This document shows positions 23,901 through 33,699 of a DNA stretch of 64,000 nt, piece by piece. Source of the DNA: Tubulanus polymorphus (lineage: Eukaryota; Nemertea; Palaeonemertea; Tubulaniformes; Tubulanidae); contig NC_134036.1 of the NCBI RefSeq assembly GCF_964204645.1, positions 3,582,001-3,646,000 on the forward strand. The letters run 5' to 3'. The translations under genes were made by a program, and so were the position numbers. How positions within the stretch are numbered: position 1 is the first letter of the stretch; each line of letters starts with the position of its first letter. The notes below the pieces were generated by a model, which saw only the letters and a list, made by a program, of their open reading frames with translations, searched no databases and was not told the DNA's origin.

Positions 23901-26900
23901 AGACGCTTCCTCGAAATTTAAAATTTTGTTCTATAAAACTCCTTGACGTGTCCTTATATCTAGAGGAATGACTGATCTGTAGGACCCCACCCTGCTGTGG
24001 CTCGGCTGCATCGACATTCATTCTAACCGTTGTTGTGATTTCTCTTTCGAAGGTCAGAAGCGTCGTAAAGTAGCGCACACGGCGTTGAACGCCGAATCTA
24101 GTCGTTCGCACAGCGTTTTCAATATACGCATCGTACAAGCTCCGCTCGATCCGCTCGGTGAAGAAGTCTTACAGGTAAATACCACGCTGTTGTATTTTAT
24201 GCTCTTTTTAGGGGTTGGCTGGGGTTTATCATCTACAGAGCTGCCAGAACTGTTATTGATTTTCAGTATTTGTTACTATTCTATAACGAGAAATACTGTT
24301 TGATGCATACAAAAATATGAAAGATGTTACTCAGGGTCTTACTGTTGATTACTGATTAATTTGAACAGAAATATGAAAGATGTTACTGAGGGTTTTACTG
24401 TTGATTACTGATTAATTTGAACAGAAATATGTAAGATGTTACTGAGGGTCTTTCTGTTGATTACTGATTAATTTGAACAGAAATATGAAAGATGTTACTG
24501 AGGGTCTTACTGTTGATTACTGATTAATTTGAACATTTTCTTTCATCATATTTCATTGAAATGATTTCAACACCTGCACTTACCGGTATTTATATTTTGA
24601 TTTTTTTGTGTTGTAGGATAAAGATCGCGTGTACGTCAGTCAGTTGTCGCTGGTCGATCTGGCCGGCAGCGAGCGTAGCTCCCGAACGAAGAGCGCCGGC
24701 GACCGACTGAAAGAGGCCGGTAACATTAACAAGTCGTTGATGTCGCTGCGAACGTGCATCGAGATTCTACGCGAGAACCAAACGACCGGTTCGAACAAGG
24801 TATTGTCGATATTACACCCCTCGTTAATTGCTTTGTTTCGAGCAAAATGCTAGAAAATCCTTAAAACTCTTTCAATATTGAGAAAATTGTAATTTTTATA
24901 GTTGTACACTAAATAGAGTATACCGAAATAGATACAGTTAGGACCCAGTTTTGTCGCCTAATCAAATAGGCGGTTATTGAATTAGAAAACCGATTGAGGT
25001 GGTGTAAAGGATGAAAATTTAATTGAAAATCTCGGAATTAATGGTTTACTGAGGTAGATAGTACCGATTTAGGGACAGTTTACAGTAATTGGGATATAAT
25101 ATGAAAGTGATGCGTAAAAATAGATTTGAAAATTTCTCCTTTGAAACTCCTTGAAAAGTCATATCTGGGGTTGACTGATGTGTTGGGACTCTGGTCTTAT
25201 TCTGCAAAATGTTTGACGATCAGGAAAGTCTATTTGAACATCTGTTCGTTTACATTTAGGGGAGAGCATTTGTATAATACTTTATCGAGGGTCGGGATAT
25301 TTAAGATCGCTGATTCTTTAATAAACCAGAGAAGAAACGGCCCCCGCTGAGGATTGATATGTTATGATCTCATTGGGAAATTTCTTTTATGTCTCTACAA
25401 GGGAGGATGAATACAATGTTGTTGCGTGTTTATTTTCAGATGGTGCCGTACAGAGACAGCAAGATCACGCATTTGTTCAAGAACTATTTCGACGGCGAGG
25501 GTAAAGTACGAATGATCGTTTGCGTGAACCCGAAGGCCGACGAATTCGACGAAACTCTGGTGAGTGTTCGAAAAAGGATGAAATGATCGTTTCAGCGCTG
25601 ACTAGATATTAGCCCAAAGTGCTGGAGATGATATGAAAATTTTCAAACCCCTGTGCGCTGTATAACAGGCATACCGTGATAGTGCAGCTACACCGTGGTG
25701 CAGTGTATGATTAGTTATTGATATTTCACAATGTTCGATAGGTGCAGCCATCTTTCAATAAAGATATAAGCTAACTACGGTACCTGTTAATTACATCAAT
25801 ACACCGCGGTGCCGTGCACTAGCTAAGTCCATCACCGATTTATACACCGCACTGCAGTGTAGATGCACTGAAAAGGTTAAGGCATATTCTAGACCCGATG
25901 AATGTTTGACCTTTCACGTTGAATATGAAGATTCTGACATTCGACCTTGAAATTGACCTGTCTTTATTCCGCAGCACGTGATGCGTTTCGCCGAGATGAC
26001 GCAGGAGGTCCAGGTCGCTCGTCCGCAGAACGTACGCTTCGACATCGGACTGACGCCCGGTCGACGTCGCTTCAACGATGATTACAAAAACGCGGTGAAA
26101 CGCTGCGAGGACGAAGGAGGTAAATCAAGCGAGTGTTTACACACAGCAGGCTGATAGCTGCGGTATTTTTAATTCTTGCAGGGTCTCTACGACTCCTTGC
26201 AAAGTCCTAAACCTTAAAAGTTTTTTCACGGTCCTTGAAAAACCTTGAATTTTAGCGAAATGCCCGAAAATCCTTGAAATTTCCTTGAATTTTGAGAAAT
26301 TTGCGATTAGAGAATTTTAAGGTTTTAGGCCTAGTTATTATACGCACTGATTCCACCTAATTAAATGATTAACTAAGATAAACAGTACTGATTTAGGAGG
26401 AGACGACAGTTATTGGGATATGAAAGCGATGCAAACACTCCTCGAAATTTGAAATTTTAACCCTGAAAAGTCGTTGAATTCTGGAATGACTAATCTGTAC
26501 GACCCTGAGTTGGCTTTCGTCGAAGAATCATTTCTTTATGCCCATTGTATAACATTTATTTTCAGTTGATCCAGCCGTGGTACTCGCGCCGAGCAGGTTG
26601 TACGATATAGGACCGCCCTTCCCAATCCTCGAGGTAATAAATAAAACCTTCATCGAGTTGTCAATCGATTGAGGCCACTTCTTATTCTCGATATGAATTG
26701 CTATAGTTTCGATTTGTTTTCGTTTGTTCGTTCGCGCGTTTAGTTGTTCCACGCCGATGATACGATCACGTTGACTCATCTGATGCAGTATTTACACGTT
26801 CGCCAAATGAGACGACACGATCTGCTGACTGATTTCACGCATCGACGTAAGTTTTAACTATTGACCACATGATCATATATTAAACCTGCGCGACTGTTGA

Positions 26901-29900
26901 ACTGGAGCCAGAGTTGGATTAAACCCATACAAATATGGATCTGGATTCAGGGTTAAATTAAACCCGCACAACTGTGGAACTGGGTCTAGTTTCACAAAAC
27001 TCAAATGGTTGTTGTAATTGCTATTGGGTACTTCATGTTTCCAATGAGGCCAACAATTCGAACTTAACTGATTTAAGCTTGGACTTTTTCATGAAACCAG
27101 ATGCTGGGGCACAGTTAAAGTAATCCCACACAACTGTGCAACTTGGTACAGATTCAAATAAATCCCACCAAACTGTAGAGCTGGAGTCAAATTGAACTCA
27201 CATTTCTTTGGAACTGGAGTCAAATTGAAAACCTTTACAAAGTTCTGTGGATCTGGAGTCAAATTGAATACCATACAACTTTGGAACTGGGGTCGAATCG
27301 ACGACATTTACAACTGAAAACCGACGATCGCAGTTGAGTTGTAGTAACAGTATTTCTTCTTTATTCTGTTCAGAGGACACGCTGCGCACGTATCTAGTCG
27401 AAATGGAAAATGACAATCAACACCTGCGACAACGAGTCACCGAATTGGAGGCGTACCTCGGCACGCACAATTCGGAACGAGGCAAAATGGACAAACGCTT
27501 GCGCAACGTCGAAGAACAAAGTCGTAAACTGCAGACGAAGTGTCAGAATTACGAACTGGAAATTCAAGAGTTAAACAGACAGGTAAGCGCAAATCGAGTG
27601 ACAACTTTACCCTATAGATGGCGACCCTGAATGAAAGAAAGATTGTCCACTATTTCCAATAGATGGCCAAATCGTCAGCAACCTTCTCCATTGATATCTT
27701 TACCCTAGATGGCAACACCACGCTTCCCACTAGTTTATTGATACTTCCCTATAGTTGGCAGCACTGTGTTTATTGCTAGATTGTCAAAATTTTGCCATAT
27801 GGATTGCGACACATTGTCTACGTTAATGTACCGTTGTTTGTTGATTGTAGTTGGAAGAGCAGGGAATTCAGATAAAACGAGCGAACAGCGAGAAAAACCG
27901 CATCAAGAATGACTACGAGAACAAATTAGTTGCCAATAATAAACAATGGGAACAAAACCTGGTAAGAGTCAGGATGAGAAATGTCTTATAATTACAACGG
28001 TCTCAGGTGGAGTGCCAAACACATGAAACGTGGATGGTCAGTTTTTGAAAGTGTGCGGATAAAATGTCTAATATCTGGTGTTTGTAGTTCTATTTCTATT
28101 AGAAATATCTCAGGTGAAGCACTTAACACGTGTGAAGTGTGGACGATCAGTTTTTGAAAGCGCGCTGATAAAATGTCTGGTGTTTGTAGTTCATTTTCAA
28201 TTGAAAATGTCTCAGGTGAAGCACTTAACACATGTGAAGTGTGGACGATCAGTTTTTGAAAGCGCGCTGATAAAATGTCTAATGTCTGCTGTTTGTAGTT
28301 CATTTTCAATTGATAATGTCTCAGGTGAAACACTGAACACATTTGAAGTGTGGACGATCAGTTTTTGAAAGCGCGCTGATAAAATGTCTAATGTCTGCTG
28401 TTTGTAGTTCATTTTCAATTGATAATGTCTCAGGTGAAACACTGAACACATTTGAAGTGTGGACGATCAGTTTTTGAAAGCGCGCTGATAAAATGTCTAA
28501 TATCTGGTGTTTGTAGTTCATTTTCAATTTAAAATGTCTCAGGTGAAGCACTTAACACATGTGAAGTGTGGACGATCAGTTTTTGAAAGAGTGCTGATAA
28601 AATGTCTAATATCTGGTGTTTGTAGTTCATTTTCAATAACGTCTTAATAATTTTTTATAACGTTTTAAATTTTTCTGTAAATTGTAGGATGTAGAATTAC
28701 AAAGAATGGAAGAGGAATGTGGATCTCAGATCATGTCTCGTGAACACAAACTGCAATTATTGCGTAACGTACTTGATGTCGGCGCGGTCAGCAGCAGCAG
28801 CGCGACAACAACCCGCTCCGGGCTGATATCAGCGCCGCGGACTCCCCGCGTGCCTCCGCCGGTCGCTCCGAAACCGCACTACACCGGCGGCTCGCGCGGC
28901 GTGACGCCGGCGAAATCGGAGACCGACTTGACGCCGCGTAGTTCGCTGTATTCGCACGGTCGTTTCAGAACGGGCGCGGCGGCGGTGGCGCAGCAACGTA
29001 CGAATACGCCGTACGGCAGTAAACTACGCGCCAAATCTCCACCAGCCAGATCGGTAAGCTTAAAAACCCGAGATAAACATAGTCTTATCGCTTATCTGCT
29101 CTCTCATTCTCTCATGGATAAAATTCAATTGAACCAAATAGTTACAAATTCGTCGATGGAACCACTCCCTGATTTGGCCTTGTGGTTACCATGAATTTCT
29201 AAATACGATGTGTTGTAGGAAGTGCTTTTTATCTAAGGGTTTATTAGCAATAGCTAGCTTTTTGTGTGAGGGTCAGTGTCCTATGCGGCTTTAACTCAGA
29301 CATAAGGTTTAGTTGAGGCTTTCATCCCAGGGAATGCAAACACCTGATAAAGGCGTAATTCATTGGCCGAGACACAAGCTCCTGATTGAATGGGAGATTT
29401 CATTGTTTTCTATTGTATTAGTTCGATTGGTTTTTTCTTCAAATGAATTTTGAAATGTTTCAATGATCGTAAGATAAAAACCCACTATTTACAAATTAAA
29501 AGAAATCGAAAATTTATTAATAAAACAATCTAAAATATAAGAACCTGACGAGTGAACTGTTTCAATGATTGATATTGTATATTTCATGGTAATCTCAGAC
29601 GGCCGCAGCTGTACCGTCACACAATACACGACGCCATCGCAGATCGAGATCGACCGGTGATAATCTCTGGTTGGATCATCGACCTATGGGTACCGTCGAT
29701 ACAGGTATGTACATCCGAAATTGTGAAGCTGGATCGAAAATTTTCGCCTGGAATCCTCCTCTGGTGGTGATCTTCCCTGCAGGAATCGTCAATCCGATCA
29801 GGCAGGATCGTTATAACTCCTTCTAAACTCGTTCTAAACAGAAAATGCTTTTAAAGGTGCTCGAAACTTCTTGAATTTGCGCGAAATGCCCAAAACTCAT

Positions 29901-31312
29901 TTCCAATTTTGAGAAATAGGCAATTGAAAATGTGTGTAGTTCTACAGTAAAATAGGCGTAAATGGGTATAATCGGGACCAGGATTTCTCTTTTACCCAAT
30001 TAGGCGGTTACCGAAATATAAACTGAGTTTAGGTAGTGTATAGGATGAAAACTTTTCTTAAATCCGCTGAATTTATGGTTTACCGAGATGAACAGTACCG
30101 ATTTAGGAGTGGTCTACAATAATTGGGATACGAAAGTGATGCAGACATTTCATCAAAATTTGCTCCTTTAAAACTACTTGAAAATTCAATATAGCCAGGA
30201 ATGACTGATTGGTGGGGACACTGCGGGGAAGATAACCCAAATTAACGCCTCCTGTCTCGTTTCGCGTCTAGGAACGATTTTGAAGCCGAACATTCGCAAG
30301 AAGAAATCCGTGTCGAAACTCGAGATGAAAGACACGAAAACAGCGAACAAATATCTGTTGACGACGAATCGCATCGACTCGGAGGGCGAAGTCGAAACGC
30401 GCATGTATAAAGGCGACGTTCTGTCGACCGCGGGCGGCGGCGCCGCTGTCGTCTTCAACGACGTGGAAACCGTCAAATCGAAATCTCCCGGCGATAGGTA
30501 CGTAGAACACGGCGACGGCAGAATGCTCGCTTGCCAGAGTAGTTTTACTCCGCGAACTAATTTCGACTCTGGAAGTCAAACTTTATAAACTTTTTATTGG
30601 TAGGAAACGGCGTACGCCGGATTTGAGGCCCGAAGATTTCAGCGGTGAATGGACCGATACGGAGGACCGGTGTAACATCGCGATTGAGGGACACGGACTT
30701 AAAAAGTGAGTCAGTTTTAATCGATCAACAATGATTGCGATCATATATCGAAATTCGTCTCGGGTGAAGTTTGGAATGCATATGAAGTGTGGACAAGCAC
30801 TTATCGAAAACAAGCTGATAAAATAAATATCTGGGGCCAGTTGCTCAAAAGTTGGTTAAAGATAACCGGTCGTTAAATACCATAGTAACAATGAGATTTC
30901 AATTGTCACCATATCAACTATCCACTGGTTAACTCTAACCAACTTCTGAGCAACCGGCCCGTGGTGTTTGTAGTTCATTTTCAATTAAAAATGTCTCAGG
31001 TGAAGCACTGAACACAAACGAAGCTTGAACCATCAGTTTTTGAAAGTTGTCTGATAAGATTTCTAACGTTTGGTGTTTGTACTTCAAATGAGAAATGTCT
31101 GGGGTGAGTTGCTTAAAAGTTTGTTAGAGTTAACAAGTAGATAGTTGACGAAGTGGCGATTAAACTTTCATCGTAACTATGGTATTTATCCGCCGGTTAT
31201 CTTTAACTAACTGTTGAGCTACTGCAGCCTGTGGTGTTTTTGTTTGTGGTGCTAATAGATTTTTTGCCTCTTTTGCAGACGACCGAGATCCAGTCGCGAA
31301 TCGCGTGTATAG
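17961..31312 (+). CDS. KIF23: Kinesin-6 motor, KIF23/MKLP1 (centralspindlin), 22 coding exons
   Basis: Exons: 17961-17977, 18958-19024, 19906-19998, 20331-20366, 20748-20853, 21438-21574, 22175-22299, 22790-22951, 23371-23483, 24053-24174, 24617-24799, 25440-25559, 25975-26119, 26566-26633, 26744-26846, 27374-27582, 27851-27961, 28688-29053, 29599-29704, 30272-30497, 30604-30705, 31279-31312. All phases agree and give 916 residues. Motor domain about 28-440: P-loop GITSSGKT (113-120), switch I NAESSRSH (298-305), switch II DLAGSE (340-345), a long kinesin-6 insertion in exons 7-8, and MVPYRDSK opening exon 12. Coiled coil is about 510-650. The C-terminal signature [10 protein letters not shown] and the later [10 protein letters not shown] match the KIF23 tail (ARF6/14-3-3 region); the end [10 protein letters not shown] is basic. 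Known role: with RACGAP1/CYK-4 it bundles midzone microtubules and drives cytokinesis. Exon 18 encodes a Pro/Ser/Thr-rich linker. Confidence 0.95.
20991..21090. repeat. Hairpin MITE-like repeat, family B, in KIF23 intron 5
   Basis: Begins AGGACCCAGTTCAACAGTTG and ends CAGAACTGTGGAACTGGACCC, complementary ends around GAGTTA/TAACTC motifs. It is followed without a gap by a family C copy at 21091-21213. Other family B copies: 21637-21746, 38251-38359, 48801-48909 and 51070-51179. Confidence 0.7.
21091..21213. repeat. Hairpin MITE-like repeat, family C, in KIF23 intron 5
   Basis: Runs from AGGTGCTCAAAAGTCCGTTG to CAACTTTTAAGCAACTGGTCC, starting exactly where the family B copy ends. Confidence 0.65.
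21637..22074. repeat. Cluster of three hairpin repeats (B, C, A) in KIF23 intron 6
   Basis: Family B at 21637-21746, family C at 21805-21934 and family A at 21935-22074 sit in a row. C and A touch at AGCAACTGTGTCCAGGGGTC. Each has its own complementary ends. The whole cluster lies in one 600-bp intron between motor-domain exons. Confidence 0.7.
22326..22730 (+). repeat. Intronic repeat of about 400 bp, family E (copy 1, KIF23 intron 7)
   Basis: Starts GGTCCCTACGACTCCTTGA and ends CTGACCTGTAGGGACCC, so the tips GGTCCCTAC/GTAGGGACC are inverted. Internal landmarks shared by the copies: CTTTTAAA, TTTGAGAAA, GGCGGTTACC or a close variant, CAGTACCGATTTAGGAG and ATTGGGATATGAAAGTGATG. Other copies in the same gene: about 23558-23987, 24850-25195, 26181-26508 and 29802-30222. 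Confidence 0.75.
23558..23987 (+). repeat. Family E repeat, copy 2 (KIF23 intron 9)
   Basis: Starts GGGTCCTTACAATTCCTTG and ends CTGATCTGTAGGACCCC, in the same orientation and with the same internal landmarks as the copy at 22326. Confidence 0.75.
24239..24540 (+). repeat. Dispersed element expanded into a 4 x 56-bp tandem array (KIF23 intron 10)
   Basis: Units starting AAATATGAAAGATGTTACTG begin at 24313, 24369, 24425 and 24481, an exact 56-base period. The flank (AGAGCTGCCAGAACTG ... TTTTCAGTATTTGTTA) matches the compact element at 31823-31961, which has 9-bp inverted ends GCTGCCAAC/GTTGGCAGC. The array therefore looks like internal amplification of such an element. Confidence 0.75.
24850..25195 (+). 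repeat. Family E repeat, copy 3 (KIF23 intron 11)
   Basis: Left end eroded; recognisable from TCCTTAAAACTCTTTCAATA to GACTGATGTGTTGGGACTC, including TAGTACCGATTTAGGGA and ATTGGGATATAATATGAAAG. Same orientation as the gene and the other copies. Confidence 0.65.
26181..26508 (+). repeat. Family E repeat, copy 4 (KIF23 intron 13)
   Basis: Starts AGGGTCTCTACGACTCCTTG and ends GACTAATCTGTACGACCCT. It is shorter than the others, with an internal deletion in the middle third. Confidence 0.7.
26991..27104. repeat. Hairpin repeat, family D (KIF23 intron 15)
   Basis: Begins GTTTCACAAAACTCAAATGG and ends CTTTTTCATGAAACCAG. The copy at about 33239-33378 shares GCTATTGGTTACTTCA (GCTATTGGGTACTTCA here) and CAATTCAAACTTAACTGATT-type motifs. 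Complementary ends GGTTTCAT/ATGAAACC are partly decayed. Confidence 0.55.
27606..27835 (+). repeat. Degenerate tandem repeat of about 47 bp (KIF23 intron 16)
   Basis: The core ATAGATGGC recurs at 27613 and 27660, as CTAGATGGC at about 27705, ATAGTTGGC at about 27752 and ATGGATTGC at about 27799, a spacing of 45-47 bases. Units are strongly diverged. Confidence 0.55.
28010..28640 (+). repeat. Tandem repeat, 109-bp unit, about 6 copies (KIF23 intron 17)
   Basis: The core GTGGACGATCAGTTTTTGAA (first unit GTGGATGGTCAG) begins at 28030, 28139, 28241, 28350, 28459 and 28568. Spacing is 109 except one 102-base unit. Each unit also has TGATAAAATGTCTAAT and TTTGTAGTTCATTTTCAATT. Diverged copies of the same unit occur in intron 21 (30757-31100). 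Confidence 0.85.
29802..30222 (+). repeat. Family E repeat, copy 5 (KIF23 intron 19)
   Basis: Starts AGGATCGTTATAACTCCTTC and ends GACTGATTGGTGGGGAC; carries ACAGTACCGATTTAGGAGTG and ATTGGGATACGAAAGTGATG. Same orientation as the other four copies. Confidence 0.7.
30757..31229 (+). repeat. 109-bp-type units interrupted by two family C elements (KIF23 intron 21)
   Basis: Two to three diverged 109-bp units run from TCTCGGGTGAAG (30757). The first is split between AATATCTGG and GTGGTGTTTGTAGTTC by a family C hairpin at 30834-30960. A second family C element (31101-31229) sits at the end of the unit run. The arrangement shows that family C inserted after the 109-bp repeat existed. Confidence 0.7.
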
Positions 31313-32890
31313 ATGACCGGTCAATATTCAAGCAGCTTTCGACCTGCATTCAAGTGAATGGCGCTGAGAGTGACGCGCAGTTCATCAGAGAAATTGTGAA
31401 AATCGCTCGAGCAATCATCATACAAAAAAAATCAATCGCTCTAATTATATTTACAGTAGACTCCGCCTAACTCTGTGTGCGCTGGTGTCGTAAATCGCTG
31501 CCCTCAAGTCTGCGGTGAATTTTAGTCAAATCTACTTAGAAAAGCCTTCAGCAATTTCTTAACGCTCGCTGAAATATTTACAGTGCCACCAAACCGCTGA
31601 CCAATAAAGGCGCCCTTTAGTGTTATATGTAGTTTCTGAAATCTGTAATCAATCCACGCGGAATGTTGATATCACACCAGATGCTGCGACTATGATTAGC
31701 GAGTAGTGATTAGTGAGTAGTGATTAGTGAGTAGTTTCTACTGATTTTAAGAGTTCAGCTACTATCAAAAATACTCCTCAATCAGAATCGTTTCAGCTAG
31801 TTCATTTTCAATAAATACTAGAGCTGCCAACACTGCTTTCCTGATTTTCAGTATTTGTTGTCGATCCTATAACGACAATTACTGATTTAATTTGGTTTGA
31901 CGCGTACAGAAATATGAATGCTTTAATATGTTGCTGATGGCCCTTTTCAGAGGTTGGCAGCCCCCTGAAATACACAATCTTTAATGTCGAATTACTCTTT
32001 ATTTTCTGGCGAAAACAGCTACGATTATATAGATATCTGGTAGTCTGGTGTGATAAACAGTCAGTGGTGTGTTAATTCTGCCATTGCTTATACAGTACAA
32101 GCTGTTCCACGCTTAATTTAAAATCAAATTTTGTCCATTTACGCCGCAATTAAAATGCTTTCATGATGATATTGGGTGCATGGCGGCTGATTCGGGTCAT
32201 AGAAGGAAATTTTCTCTACCACTTAAGGCATGATAGAAACGAATTTTTACATTGGTCCTTCTTTGTTTCTTGAAACGTGAGAATTAAAAAAAAACTTTGG
32301 TTTTCTCGTGCGAAAAAAAAAAACAAACAAAATTTTTTCGAATTCTCAAGAACGATCAAAACAAAAAAAAATGTGCTGATGTAAAAAGATTCTATAATGC
32401 CTCTAGATGTTTAGTTTGGCCCGAATCAGGTACATGCGCACGTGTCTCTGAAGGGGTGGGTCCGGGGGAAAGTGCGAAGGGTACGCTCCCCCTTTCCCTA
32501 AAAAATGTCAAAAATATTGAAATCATAACTGTAAAGTTATCCATTTCCAAAAATGAGTTAATATTTTCCGATGAGCTTTCTTTTTCCGAGTGCCCTTGTA
32601 ATTATATGATATGATATACCGCTATTGTGGGGGTGCTCACCTCCCTGAATCAGACCCTAAATCCACTCCACCCTATCCCACCCGCTCTGTTTCGTAATTG
32701 TAAATAATGTACATGTATATATTTTGTATGTTTGTTCGATCTTGTCTCAGTGTAACTGCGCGTGTTACTACAGGTCTATCTGGTAGTCGCTGCCGCTTTG
32801 CTAGCATTTAATATTGTAATTATACTATATTTTCATCATATTTATAACTATTTTATTTACATTCGCGAATAAAGGCAAGAAATGCAAATT
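31313..32890 (+). other. Probable KIF23 3' UTR
   Basis: From the TAG stop at 31310-31312 the first convincing AATAAA is at 32868-32873, implying a 3' UTR of about 1.6 kb. It contains the 139-bp element at 31823-31961 and short tandem runs of GTAGTGATTAGTGA at about 31695-31736. An earlier, unrecognised polyadenylation site is possible. Confidence 0.45.
31823..31961. repeat. Compact 139-bp element with 9-bp inverted ends (KIF23 3' UTR)
   Basis: The ends GCTGCCAAC (31823-31831) and GTTGGCAGC (31953-31961) are perfect inverted repeats. The interior matches the flank of the 56-bp array in KIF23 intron 10 (TTTTCAGTATTTGTTG, TATAACGA, ACAGAAATATGAA). It has no coding capacity and fits a MITE. Confidence 0.65.
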
Positions 32891-33656
32891 CAAGTTTTAA
32901 AAAGGCGTCCGTTCGTCGGTACAGGTGTTTTTATAGTCGCAATTGGGATTTCGTTACTTTCGCTGAATAGGTTTTCGACTCTGTTGCACCCGTATTGGTG
33001 GTCACATGCACACAAGTGATCTCCATGGCAGACGGACCCTCTGAAGTCAATCCCTTACGTCTGGCTAGTCTTCAGCATAATTGGTTGACGTTGACGTCTC
33101 GTGCAGGATTTGGTTTCGTAGAAGAAAAACTTAAATGTATGACCTTTCGGGCAAACGAAATCTATCGCAATCCAATCCCCTGAAGGACATGACGTACCCG
33201 ACATTAGAACATGGATCTACTACCGTTTAGGAATCAATACACCCGGGTCAAGTTTTACGAAAAATCTAAACTCAAAATTTGGTGTCATCGCTTGCTATTG
33301 GTTACTTCACATTGTCAATGAAGACAACAATTCAAACTTAACTGATTTAAACTTTAAACTTGTTCATGAAACCGGACCTTGACATTCGATAATGGTACAT
33401 TTGAGACAACCGAGGAAATGGCTGCGGATTGATTCCTACGAATTTCTCGGCAGCCTTTCGATTCCCATCGATTCCATTTGCCAATATAGCGTCAAGAGGA
33501 ACGGTGTGAATGGAAAACTAACGACAACATTCAGGGTTCTAACGGATCAGGGGATCTCAGATATGTCGGGAATTTGAATTTTTGCTTTCTCGTTTTTGTT
33601 GGCGTCGAGCGGGACAAGAAACCTCTCGATAAGAAGCGGCCACTGAAAGGACATCT

Positions 33657-33662
33657 TATAAA
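33657..33662 (+). promoter_or_regulatory. TATA-like box before the SEA/Cys-module gene
   Basis: TATAAA in the context ATCTTATAAAGTAATTG lies 43 bases before the proposed start ATG 33700, the right distance for a TATA promoter with a very short 5' UTR. It supports, but does not prove, the first-exon call. Confidence 0.3.
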
Positions 33663-33699
33663 GTAATTGGGAGAATATTTGGTCAAAGCTCCGTGGAAA

